From contig NZ_BSTQ01000009.1 of the NCBI RefSeq assembly GCF_030269605.1, forward strand, positions 1-64,000: a stretch of DNA of 64,000 nucleotides, read 5' to 3'. The position numbers and the translations under genes were made by a program. The notes beneath the pieces were generated by a model, which worked only from the letters and a program-made list of their open reading frames with translations, was not told the origin of the DNA and did no database searches. The stretch comes from Lentzea sp. NBRC 105346 (GTDB lineage Bacteria; Actinomycetota; Actinomycetes; Mycobacteriales; Pseudonocardiaceae). Of the stretch, positions 1 through 7,785 are shown piece after piece. How positions within the stretch are numbered: position 1 is the first letter of the stretch; the number at the start of each line of letters is the position of its first letter.

Positions 1-221
1 CAAGCCCCGACAACCCATCCGGCCAGGACCCGGCCGCCCACCAGGCCACACCACCACACCCGCCCCCCGACACCCCGTCATCCGCAAACAACGCAGGCCC
101 AGCAAACCCAAGACAGCAAACAACAAACGGGCCGCCGCTCACGCGACGGCCCGCTAGGGAACTCACCCCTGGTTAAAACACCAGCCAGCGGTCAGCGCTG
201 GGAAAGCTCCCCCCATAGCAA
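1..221. other. Gene-free left edge
   Basis: No open frame here has actinomycete-like codon structure or a ribosome binding site. The first 120 bases are C- and A-rich on the plus strand, with runs such as CCACACCACCACACCCG. The only recognisable element is a terminator-like hairpin near 128-153, downstream of the leftward gene that ends at 222. Confidence 0.6.
128..153 (-). terminator. Terminator hairpin of the first serine hydrolase gene
   Basis: Arms CGGGCCG and CGGCCCG flank a 12-base interior. Read on the minus strand the hairpin is followed by a T-rich run (TTTGTTGTTTGCTGTCTT), as expected for an intrinsic terminator of the gene ending at 222. Almost the same hairpin with the same T-rich side lies at 29164-29193 behind a chitosanase gene. 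Confidence 0.6.
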
Positions 222-1136
222 TCAGTCGATGTGCCGGTCGGCGAGGTAGACGCCACGCGTGAGCTTGGTCAGGCGGTCCGCCGAGACGTCCCACGTGGTG
301 CCCTCGGGCTCCAGCGTCAGCACGACCATGATCTTGCGGTCGTTCGTGCCGTACGTGCCGCTGGTGTGCATGGCCGGGCTGGTCAGGTCCAGGTCGGCGG
401 ACCGGATCCCAGGTCCGACCGGGCCCTCCTTGGCGGCACCGAGGTCCGTGCGCGGCTTCTGCGGCTCGACGCACGGGCGGGGCGGCGTGTCGCCGAACCG
501 CGACCATCCCTGCTTGTAAGCCACCTCACCGGGCACGGCGCTCGGGATGCCGAAGGACTGGTCGAACCCGTCCGTCGCGCACACCGTCGCCTGGTGCAGG
601 TTGCCCATGATGAAGTCGCGGAACTTCGGGTGCGCCTCGTCGAGGATGTACCGGTAGATCTTCACCACGTCGGACGCGCTGAGCGCGGTGTAGCCCCAGA
701 AACCGACGTTGACCGGCGGCTCGGTGTCCTCGAGCTTCAGCTTGACGACCATCCGCTCGACGATCTTCTCCCAGCCCTCCTGCACCCAGAGCTCGGAGGC
801 GGCGTTGTCGTCGCTGGAGCGCAGCATCGGCACCAGCCGCACGAGGTCGGCCTGCGGGATCTCCGCGTCGGGACCTCGCTTCTCCAGGTAGTCGAGCGCG
901 ATGAGGATCTTCACGATCGACGCCGAACGGATCTGCTTGTGCTCGTTGTGCTCGAGCGTCGTCTTCCCGGTCTTGCGGTCGAACACCGCGAACGCCGCGG
1001 TGACGCCGGATTCGAGGCCCGCCACAGCGCTGTTTTGGGGGTCGGAGCCTGCGTCAGCGCCCGCAGGCACAGTCGAGTTGAGCATTGCCAGTGACGCCAC
1101 GGTCGCGACCGTGGCCAGTGTGCGGAAGACCTTCAC
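222..1136 (-). CDS. Secreted class A beta-lactamase-like serine hydrolase (first of tandem pair)
   Basis: A 304-residue exported protein of the beta-lactamase/penicillin-binding fold. A Sec signal peptide covers about residues 1-29 and ends in GADA. Active-site motifs are S73-I-V-K76 (SxxK), the S-D-D-N block near 108-111 (SxN position) and a later K-Q-G-W where KTG is expected. It may be a D,D-peptidase-like or other serine hydrolase; true beta-lactamase activity is not shown. I use the GTG at 1136 because its context (GTGAAG preceded by TTCCGGCT) matches the start of the neighbouring paralogue; an in-frame GTG at 1157 would add seven residues. It lies 57 bases downstream of its paralogue on the same strand and was probably produced by tandem duplication. 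Confidence 0.85.
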   Translation of the reverse strand: MKVFRTLATVATVASLAMLNSTVPAGADAGSDPQNSAVAGLESGVTAAFAVFDRKTGKTTLEHNEHKQIRSASIVKILIALDYLEKRGPDAEIPQADLVRLVPMLRSSDDNAASELWVQEGWEKIVERMVVKLKLEDTEPPVNVGFWGYTALSASDVVKIYRYILDEAHPKFRDFIMGNLHQATVCATDGFDQSFGIPSAVPGEVAYKQGWSRFGDTPPRPCVEPQKPRTDLGAAKEGPVGPGIRSADLDLTSPAMHTSGTYGTNDRKIMVVLTLEPEGTTWDVSADRLTKLTRGVYLADRHID

Positions 1137-1193
1137 AGCCGGAAAGTTACCGACCACCGCTGACGTCTCGCTCTCGTTTGGAAGGAATTCGAA

Positions 1194-2069
1194 CTAACTG
1201 CCCAGCTCGGCCGCGTAGAGCTCGCCGGTGAGACGCGTCACGCGCTCGGCCGCGACGTCCCACGTGGTGCCCGCGGGCTGCAGGGTCAGCACGACCATGA
1301 TCTTGCGGTCCCACCGGCTGTAGACGCCACTGGTGTGCATCGCGGGCGAGGTCAGGTCGATGTCCGACGCCGACGCGATGCCGGGCTCCACCGGGCCTTC
1401 CTTGGCGGCGCCGATGAACGGGTCCTTGGCCTGTGCCTGGGCGCACGGGCGCGGCGGCGTGTCGCCGAACCGCGACCAGCCCTGCTTCCATCCCGGGTAA
1501 CCGGGCACGGCGCTCGGGATGCCGAAGGACTGGTCGAACCCGTCCGTCGCGCACTTCGTCGCGTAGTGCAGGTTGGTCATGATGAAGTTGTGGAACGACG
1601 GGTTCGCGCGTTCCTGGATGTACCGGTAGATCTTCACGATGTCCGAGGCACTGACCGCGGTGTAGCCCCAGAAGCCGACGTTGGCGGGCGGCTCGGTGTC
1701 CTCCAGCCCGATCAGGACGATCATCCGCTGGATGATCTTCTCCCAGCCCTCCTGGACCCACAGCGAGGAGGCGGCGTTGTCGTCGCTGGACCGCAGCATC
1801 GGCACGAGCCTGTCCAGGTCGGCCTGCGGGATGGTCGCGCCGGGACCGCGCTTCTCCAGGTAGTCGAGCGCGATGAGGATCTTGACGATCGACGCGGATC
1901 TGATCTTCATGTGCTCGTTGCTGGAGAGCTTCATATGCCCGGTGTTGCGGTCGTACACCGCGTACGCGGCGGTGACGCCGGGGTCGACCGCCGGAGCGGC
2001 GATCGCTGTGGACGGAACGGATAACGCCGCCGCGGCCGTGGCCGCGACGAGGATGCGTGTGAGCTTCAC
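1194..2069 (-). CDS. Secreted class A beta-lactamase-like serine hydrolase (second of tandem pair)
   Basis: A 291-residue paralogue of the gene at 222-1136. The signal peptide is about residues 1-25 (ends AIAA). SxxK is S60-I-V-K63, the S-D-D-N block is at about 95-98, and the K-Q-G-W motif follows a GYPGW segment. The whole central region is nearly collinear with its neighbour, and the segment encoding GFDQSFGIPSAVPG is identical over about 55 bases in the two genes. GTG start at 2069. Substrate unknown: a wall-peptide hydrolase or an esterase-like enzyme are both possible. Its promoter must lie in the 80-base gap before 2150, which also holds a palindrome. Confidence 0.86.
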   Translation of the reverse strand: MKLTRILVAATAAAALSVPSTAIAAPAVDPGVTAAYAVYDRNTGHMKLSSNEHMKIRSASIVKILIALDYLEKRGPGATIPQADLDRLVPMLRSSDDNAASSLWVQEGWEKIIQRMIVLIGLEDTEPPANVGFWGYTAVSASDIVKIYRYIQERANPSFHNFIMTNLHYATKCATDGFDQSFGIPSAVPGYPGWKQGWSRFGDTPPRPCAQAQAKDPFIGAAKEGPVEPGIASASDIDLTSPAMHTSGVYSRWDRKIMVVLTLQPAGTTWDVAAERVTRLTGELYAAELGS

Positions 2070-2103
2070 GGGCGGGGAAGCTACCCAGCCGCGCTGACTC
2101 GTG

Positions 2104-2127
2104 GCTCACATTCGGGACGATGTGAGC
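2104..2127. promoter_or_regulatory. Palindrome between divergent genes
   Basis: Perfect inverted repeat GCTCACAT, 8-base spacer, ATGTGAGC. It sits between the leftward serine hydrolase start (2069) and the rightward oxidoreductase start (2150), where no gene ends, so an operator is more likely than a terminator. The binding protein is unknown. Confidence 0.45.
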
Positions 2128-2149
2128 AGATCGACAGGTTGATCGAGGT

Positions 2150-3193
2150 ATGACGGACGTCGTGGTGATCGGGGCGGGACAGGCCGGGCTGTCCAGCTCG
2201 TACCACCTGCGCAGGCACGGGATCGACCACGTCGTGCTGGACGCGGAGGACGGCCCCGGCGGCGCGTGGCGGCACCGGTGGGACACCCTGCGCATGCGGA
2301 CTGTCCACGGCATTTACGACCTGCCCGGAATGGCGTTCGAGCAACCGGACGAAGGCGCGAAGGCCAACGAGGTCATCCCCGCCTACTTCGGACGGTACGA
2401 GCGCGAGTTCGACCTTCCGGTGATCCGGCCCGTGCAGGTGCGGACCGTCTCCGACGACGGCGACCGGCTGCGAATCGAGACGGACAAAGGACTTTGGTCC
2501 ACCCGCGGGCTGATCAACGCGACCGGCACGTGGCGCCGGCCGTTCTGGCCGCGCTATCCGGGCCAGGAGACGTTCCTGGGCCGCCAGTTGCACACCGCGG
2601 ACTACCGCGGGCCCGAGGAGTTCGCGGGCAAGCGGGTGGTCGTGGTCGGTGGCGGCGCGTCGGCGGTCCAGCAGCTCCTGGAGATCGCGCAGGTCGCCGC
2701 GGACACGAGGTGGGTCACGCGCACGGAGCCGATCTGGCGCGAGGGCCCGTTCACGCCCGAGTACGGCCGCTCCGTGGTGGCGATGGTCGACGAGGCCGTG
2801 CGCGCCGGCCTGCCGCCGCGCAGCGTCGTCAGCGTCACGGGACTGGCGCTCACCCCTGAAGTGCGGGAAGGAATCCGCGCCGGAATCCTTGACCGCAAGC
2901 CGATGTTCGACCACATCACGCCGAACGGCGTCGCGTGGGACGACGAGGCGTTCGACGCGGACGTCATCCTGTGGGCGACCGGGTTCCGGCACGACCTCGA
3001 CCACCTGGCGCCGTTGCGCCTGCGCGGTCCCGGCGGCGGGATCGTCATGGACGGCACCAGGGTCGTCGCGGATCCACGAGTGCACCTCGTCGGCTACGGC
3101 CCGTCCGCGAGCACTGTCGGCGCCAACCGGGCCGGTCGCGTGGCCGTGCGCGAGCTGATGTCACACCTGACGGCCGAAAACCTTGTGGCTTAA
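2150..3193 (+). CDS. FAD/NAD(P)-binding flavoprotein oxidoreductase
   Basis: 347 residues with two dinucleotide-binding folds: FAD site VVIGAGQAGLSSSY at about 4-17 and NADPH-type site VVVVGGGASAVQQ at about 162-174, plus an ATGFR motif (about residue 280) typical of flavin monooxygenase and thioredoxin-reductase-like flavoproteins. No signal peptide, so cytosolic. The substrate cannot be told; related proteins are annotated as flavin-containing monooxygenases or metal/thiol oxidoreductases. A weak GAGG precedes the ATG. Its 3' end overlaps by 33 bases the 3' end of the convergent StyA-like gene, so the two transcripts are antisense to each other at their ends. Confidence 0.85.
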   Translation: MTDVVVIGAGQAGLSSSYHLRRHGIDHVVLDAEDGPGGAWRHRWDTLRMRTVHGIYDLPGMAFEQPDEGAKANEVIPAYFGRYEREFDLPVIRPVQVRTVSDDGDRLRIETDKGLWSTRGLINATGTWRRPFWPRYPGQETFLGRQLHTADYRGPEEFAGKRVVVVGGGASAVQQLLEIAQVAADTRWVTRTEPIWREGPFTPEYGRSVVAMVDEAVRAGLPPRSVVSVTGLALTPEVREGIRAGILDRKPMFDHITPNGVAWDDEAFDADVILWATGFRHDLDHLAPLRLRGPGGGIVMDGTRVVADPRVHLVGYGPSASTVGANRAGRVAVRELMSHLTAENLVA

Positions 3194-4468
3194 GACCTTC
3201 TTCGCGACACCGAGCTTGTAGCGCAGCACGTCCATCTTGTGCACGCCGTGGGTGGCGAGGAAGTCGCGGGCCTGCCCGCGGTCGGTGAACCACGGCGTGA
3301 AGCTCGCCGGGTCGTTGAACCCCTCGAAGACCGCGCCCGCGATGGTGTCGTTGCGTGACGCGGCGAGCAGCAGTTCCTGCTGGAACGGCTGCAGCGGCTC
3401 GAGGAAGACGTTCGAGAAGTCGTTGACGTGCCTGCCGTAGTCCCAGAACTCGTCGAACTGTTCGGTCAGCCAGTCCTGCGAGAAGTCCTCGCCGCGTCCG
3501 ACGATCTTGTGGGTGAAGAACGTCGCCATCCGCGTCGCGTTGTTCGCGCCCTGCCCGGCGAGTGGGTCGTTGAGCACGATCGCGTCACCCAGCCCGAGCA
3601 CGGGTCTGCCGGACGGCAGCACCCCAACTGCTTGCCGCACAACGGGAACGAGCGAACCGGCCAGCCACGTCACCGGTGAGGTCGGCCGCGCGGGCGCGAG
3701 GAAGCCGGACTCCCACGGTAACAGGTCCTTCGCGAGACCTCGCAACGCGTCGAGAGCCTCGTCGGCCGTCTTGACGTCGCCGAACCGGTCCGCGGGCCCG
3801 CCCGGCATCGCCTCGACGACGAGGCTGCGCGTGACGCCGGCGTCCTTGTCCAGGAACGGAACCCAGAACATCTCGAGGACGCCCGGCATGAACGAGAACG
3901 CGAGGTCCTCGTGCTCGGTCCGCGCCGACAGGTCGTAGTCCGCGATGTTCATCATGAACAGGCTGCGCCGCGGTTCGGTGTAGACGCTGCGCGCGTCGTC
4001 GCGCGGGAACAGCTCGGTCAGCGACCGTTGCCCGGTCGTCACGACGACGAGATCGTGCTGCTGCGCGATCTTCTCCAGCTTCGGCGCGGAGATGTGGTCG
4101 ATCACGACGTCGGCGCCGCGCTCGGCCAGCTCCTGCATGCCGCGCGAGAACTTCAGGCGCTGGTCCACGGCCAGCGCCGGTTTGCGCAGTGGGGCGCAGA
4201 TCGTGAACGCGACCATCGGGTCCGGCAGGCACAGGTCCAGGTGGATGCGGCCGATGCCCGGCGCCTGGTCGTCCCAGAAGTTCAGGCCGAGTTCCCGTTC
4301 GCGCACCACCGAGTCGCCCCACAGGCACGCCGTCGGCCGGCCGCGGTCCTGCAGGTAGTCGTCAGGCGTTCGGTCCGAGTAGAGCGTGACATCGAACCCC
4401 TCGCGCAACAGTCCCGCGCCCAGCACGATTCCGGCCTGCCCGGCCCCGACTATCGCAATCGATGTCAC
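3161..4468 (-). CDS. Styrene/indole monooxygenase (StyA)-like flavoprotein
   Basis: 435 residues resembling the FADH2-dependent oxygenase component of styrene/indole monooxygenases. The FAD-binding motif IAIVGAGQAGIVLGAGL is at about 4-20, and the later GLGDAIVLNDPLAGQGANNA segment is the second FAD-contact region typical of the group. StyA enzymes epoxidise styrene or indole with reduced FAD delivered by a small flavin reductase (StyB). No StyB-like gene is visible nearby, so the reductase is elsewhere, or the convergent flavoprotein at 2150-3193 has some related role (inference only). The true substrate is unknown. Confidence 0.8.
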   Translation of the reverse strand: MTSIAIVGAGQAGIVLGAGLLREGFDVTLYSDRTPDDYLQDRGRPTACLWGDSVVRERELGLNFWDDQAPGIGRIHLDLCLPDPMVAFTICAPLRKPALAVDQRLKFSRGMQELAERGADVVIDHISAPKLEKIAQQHDLVVVTTGQRSLTELFPRDDARSVYTEPRRSLFMMNIADYDLSARTEHEDLAFSFMPGVLEMFWVPFLDKDAGVTRSLVVEAMPGGPADRFGDVKTADEALDALRGLAKDLLPWESGFLAPARPTSPVTWLAGSLVPVVRQAVGVLPSGRPVLGLGDAIVLNDPLAGQGANNATRMATFFTHKIVGRGEDFSQDWLTEQFDEFWDYGRHVNDFSNVFLEPLQPFQQELLLAASRNDTIAGAVFEGFNDPASFTPWFTDRGQARDFLATHGVHKMDVLRYKLGVAKKVLSHKVFGRQV

Positions 4469-4604
4469 AGGGAATCATCATTCGTCGCCCCCGGAAGCGC
4501 TGCCAAGCCCACAACTGGGTATTTCCTCCGGTAGAGCCGGCCCGCGCCCGGACGCGGCACGCTGATCTCGGGCGCCCCGGCCGGGGCGGAGTTACCGTGC
4601 GCTG

Positions 4605-5003
4605 ATGGAACGCGCGCAGCTGACCCAGCGGGTTCGTGACGTCTACGCCGCCTTCGCGTCCGGGGATCCGGAGTCCTATCGGGCGGCGTTCGCGCCGGAC
4701 GTGGTGTGGCACGTTCCCGGCGACAACCCCGTATCCGGTGAGTATCGCGGCGAGGACTACTTCACCACGATGCCGCAGCGCATGGGGCCCCTCGACGAGT
4801 GGCGCTTCACCGTGACCGATGTGGAGACCAACGAGCGCGACCGGGTGGCGCTGGTCGCGGTGCACGTCACCGGGGAGCGGCGCGGCGTGCGGATCGACAT
4901 GGACGGCCACCACGTGATCCGGCTCGACGAGTCCGGCCGGGTCGCCGAGGGCTGGGGCTTCGTGGCCGACCAGGACGCCCTCGACGACTTCTTCCGGGCC
5001 TGA
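4605..5003 (+). CDS. SnoaL/NTF2-like small protein
   Basis: 132 residues in the NTF2-like fold, the family containing SnoaL cyclases, ketosteroid isomerases and limonene epoxide hydrolases. Typical features are the N-terminal helix with YAAFASGDPESYRAAFAPDV, the VWHVPGDNPVSGEYRG segment, and a C-terminal beta strand region with HHVIRLDESGRVAEGWGF. Such proteins act as small isomerases or cyclases or simply bind ligand; no catalytic assignment is possible. It ends two bases from the end of the convergent GH97 gene. The segment 4469-4604 upstream holds only its promoter region. Confidence 0.8.
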   Translation: MERAQLTQRVRDVYAAFASGDPESYRAAFAPDVVWHVPGDNPVSGEYRGEDYFTTMPQRMGPLDEWRFTVTDVETNERDRVALVAVHVTGERRGVRIDMDGHHVIRLDESGRVAEGWGFVADQDALDDFFRA

Positions 5004-5005
5004 GG

Positions 5006-7609
5006 TCAGCAGCGCACCCTGACGTCGCCCCACGACGCGTGGTCGTTCTGGTTGCCGTCCCCGCCGTCGCCGACCCGCAGCGTCAGCACCTTCACGCCGG
5101 TGAGGTCCACGCTCCACGCCGACACCGGCGACCGCACGCCGAGCACACCGCTGTCCGCGAGCACGACGCCGTCGCCGAGCACCTGGAACGACACGGTCCC
5201 GCCTGCCTTCTGCCGCGCCACGTCCAGCCCGGCCTCGTCGTCGACGCCGACCGACGCCGCAAAAGCCGTGCAGCGGGCGTCCAGCGCGATCGTGATCTCG
5301 GACGACGCGTGCGTGCCGATGCCCTTGCCGAACGTGGTGCGCCGAATGGCGATCCCGCGCCCGTCACCGGCCGCGGCACCGCCGTTGGCCAGGTCGCGCT
5401 CGACCGGGCCGTCGCCGCCGACCGCGGTCAGGAACGGCATGTCGCTCAGGTACTTCCACCCCGGTTCGAGCGGCTTCACCAGATGCACCTTGACGGCCTG
5501 CTCGTCCTCGACGCCGCCGTTGAACGATGCGACGACCGGGATGTCGATGTACCCGTACGAAGACGGCGACGCCGGGGGAGCGACGGTCCACTTCCCGGAC
5601 ACGGACTCACCGGCGCGCAACCGTGGCGCGGTCACGGGGGCGCCGGTGAGCGTCCACCCGGCCGGGACGCGCGGTGCGAACGACACCCGCGAGACCGCCT
5701 CGTTCGCGATGAACGTGCCGCTGACCTCGAAACCCTTGGCGGAGGCCGAAACGGTCGTCGCCGGCACCCGGTGCACCGGGCGGTAGCAGGAGTTGCGGCA
5801 CGCGATCGCCGCGAAGCCGCCGTTCTGCTTGACGTCCAGCGTCAGGGTGTCGCCGGCGCGCACGGTGCGTTGTTCGGACACCAGGCCGGCCGGGCCGTCC
5901 CGGACGATCTCCAGGTTCCACCGGCCGGACGGCAGGTTCAGCGGCACCTGGACCGTGCGCGCGGCGCCGTTGTAGCCGCCGCCGATGAACCAGCGGTCGC
6001 CCGAGCGGCGGGCGAACACCGCGTGGTCGGCGGGACGGCCGGTCAGCAGCTTCGTCTCGTCCCACGTCGTCGGCACCTGGTCGAGGAACCGTTCGGCCAG
6101 CGGACGTGCGGCATAGTCCTCCGGCTTGCCCGCGAAGTTCGCGAGGGCCGACTCGAAGGTCACCGCCAGGGCGAGCTCGTGCGCGTCCGAGGTGACGCGG
6201 CTCGGGCGGTGCCACGCCATCGGCGTGTAGTCCATCGAACCGACGACGTTGCGGGTGAACGGCAACGACGTCATGTGCGTGCCGGACAGGCCGCTGGACT
6301 TCTCGCCGCCGTGCACGGCTTCCATGGTCATCACGTGCGGCCACGTGCGCTGCAGGCCGTGCGGGATGGTCGAACCGTGGAAGTTGACCAGCAGGTGGTG
6401 CGCCGCGGTCTCGGGCAGGATCCGGTCGTACCACCGGTAACGGTCCTGGCCGTCGGAGTCCATGAAGTCGATCTTCAGGCCCGCGATGCCCCAGGATTCG
6501 AAGAGCGCCAGGCGAGACGCGCGTTCCGCCGCGGTGTCGAGTTCGTCGTAGTGCACCCAGAGGTGGATCTTCACGCCACGCGCGGCGGCGTAGGAGACCA
6601 GCTGGGGAATCCAGGACGTCTTCTCCCATGCCGGGTCGTAGTCCCAGTTCGGGTCGAAGTACCAGCCCGCGTCGACCAGTGCGTACGGCCAGCCGTGCGC
6701 GGCCGCGTAGTCCACGTACCCCTTCTGCATCGCCAGGCTCTGCCCCGCCTCGCGGCCGCCGGCGAGCCAGCTCCAGAACACCTTGCCCGGCTTGACCCAC
6801 GACGTGTCGCGCACCTGCGACGGCTTCGCCAGGTCGTCCACCAGCGTGGACGTCGAGACCGTCTCGAGTGAGCCGACGATCGCGGTGCGCCACTGCGACT
6901 GCCATGGCCCGTCGACGAGCACCTTCTCGTCCCAGTACTTCACCTGGTAGGCGCCGGATCCCGCGGTGTGCACGAGGTGCGCACCCGAGTGCCGTCCGTC
7001 CACATCGGACTCGGTGAGCAGGGCGTACGAGCCCGCGACCTCGAACAGCGCGGGGAACAGGTACTCCGCCGTCTCCGCGCCGCCCGCGGTGGTCTGCACG
7101 AACGGGTTCTCGTAGTCGCGCCGGTACTTCGCCAGCCACGCGTTGGCGGCGGTGTGGAACAGGAAGGCGGACGTCTCGCGCAGCACGGCGCCGGTGTTCT
7201 CCGGCAACTCGTATCGATACGCGACACCGTCTTCGCCGGTGCGCACCACGAGATCGAGCCGGGCCACGCCCTGGAGCTCGTAGCGATCCTCGCGGTGGAA
7301 CACCGTGCGGCGCCGTTGCTTGCCGACCGTGGATGTGTACTGCTCGAACACCTGTCGAGACGTGTGCCGGATGAGCTTCAGATCCTTGGACAGGTCGGCT
7401 CTTTCCGTCACCACACCGACCGGGCCCGGCTCCAGCACGGTCCGCCCCTCGCGGCTCACGCCGAGCGTCACGGTGCCGTTCTCGACCTTGACTTCCGCTT
7501 TCGGCCAGGAAGAACGTGGTTCGGCGGCAACGGCTTGCGGTGCCAGCGGCACCACGAGCACGGCGGCGAGCACGCCGGCCGCGCACCGCCGCACGGCAGA
7601 GGACAGCAT
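5006..7609 (-). CDS. Secreted GH97 glycosidase with NEW3 and NPCBM domains
   Basis: 867 residues from the ATG at 7609, which has a clear GGAGGAG eight bases upstream; a frame opening to 7768 lacks this. Signal peptide about 1-29 (ends AVAA). Rough order: GH97 N-terminal beta-sandwich 30-267, TIM-barrel catalytic domain 272-487, C-terminal GH97 domain 492-607, NEW3-like domain 617-712, NPCBM carbohydrate-binding domain 723-867. D381 in GLKIDFMDSD and glutamates 430 and 436 in MEAVHGGEK lie at catalytic positions of the family. GH97 members are alpha-glucosidases or alpha-galactosidases. A candidate promoter on the minus strand is TTGACC (7666-7671), 16 bases, TATCGC. Divergent from the large LuxR gene, a plausible regulator. 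Confidence 0.9.
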   Translation of the reverse strand: MLSSAVRRCAAGVLAAVLVVPLAPQAVAAEPRSSWPKAEVKVENGTVTLGVSREGRTVLEPGPVGVVTERADLSKDLKLIRHTSRQVFEQYTSTVGKQRRRTVFHREDRYELQGVARLDLVVRTGEDGVAYRYELPENTGAVLRETSAFLFHTAANAWLAKYRRDYENPFVQTTAGGAETAEYLFPALFEVAGSYALLTESDVDGRHSGAHLVHTAGSGAYQVKYWDEKVLVDGPWQSQWRTAIVGSLETVSTSTLVDDLAKPSQVRDTSWVKPGKVFWSWLAGGREAGQSLAMQKGYVDYAAAHGWPYALVDAGWYFDPNWDYDPAWEKTSWIPQLVSYAAARGVKIHLWVHYDELDTAAERASRLALFESWGIAGLKIDFMDSDGQDRYRWYDRILPETAAHHLLVNFHGSTIPHGLQRTWPHVMTMEAVHGGEKSSGLSGTHMTSLPFTRNVVGSMDYTPMAWHRPSRVTSDAHELALAVTFESALANFAGKPEDYAARPLAERFLDQVPTTWDETKLLTGRPADHAVFARRSGDRWFIGGGYNGAARTVQVPLNLPSGRWNLEIVRDGPAGLVSEQRTVRAGDTLTLDVKQNGGFAAIACRNSCYRPVHRVPATTVSASAKGFEVSGTFIANEAVSRVSFAPRVPAGWTLTGAPVTAPRLRAGESVSGKWTVAPPASPSSYGYIDIPVVASFNGGVEDEQAVKVHLVKPLEPGWKYLSDMPFLTAVGGDGPVERDLANGGAAAGDGRGIAIRRTTFGKGIGTHASSEITIALDARCTAFAASVGVDDEAGLDVARQKAGGTVSFQVLGDGVVLADSGVLGVRSPVSAWSVDLTGVKVLTLRVGDGGDGNQNDHASWGDVRVRC

Positions 7610-7749
7610 CGTCGGGTCTCCTCCAACGGTCGACAACGCGGCGGCGATAGGTCCGATGTATACGCGGTCAAAAGTGTCGGGTCTACGTCCGCAGGGCACA
7701 TTCCTCATGCAGAGATCGGGTGGGCGTGCCAATGTGACGCTCCGCTTCC

Positions 7750-7783
7750 GGAAAGCCCTTTCCACCAAGTAATCGCTTGATTA
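7750..7783. promoter_or_regulatory. Two palindromes before the LuxR-type regulator
   Basis: GGAAAGCCCTTTCC (7750-7763, arms GGAAA/TTTCC) and TAATCGCTTGATTA (7770-7783, arms TAATC/GATTA) lie with centres 20 bases apart, two helical turns, directly before the ATG at 7786 and in the gap shared with the divergent GH97 gene. They could be operator half-sites for the regulator itself; function is inferred only. Confidence 0.4.
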
Positions 7784-7785
7784 CG

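Noticed and set aside
222-2069. Calling the tandem pair beta-lactamases
   Set aside because: SxxK, SDDN and KQGW fit the fold, but the KTG motif is altered and the Glu166-type general base cannot be identified, so resistance function is not supported.
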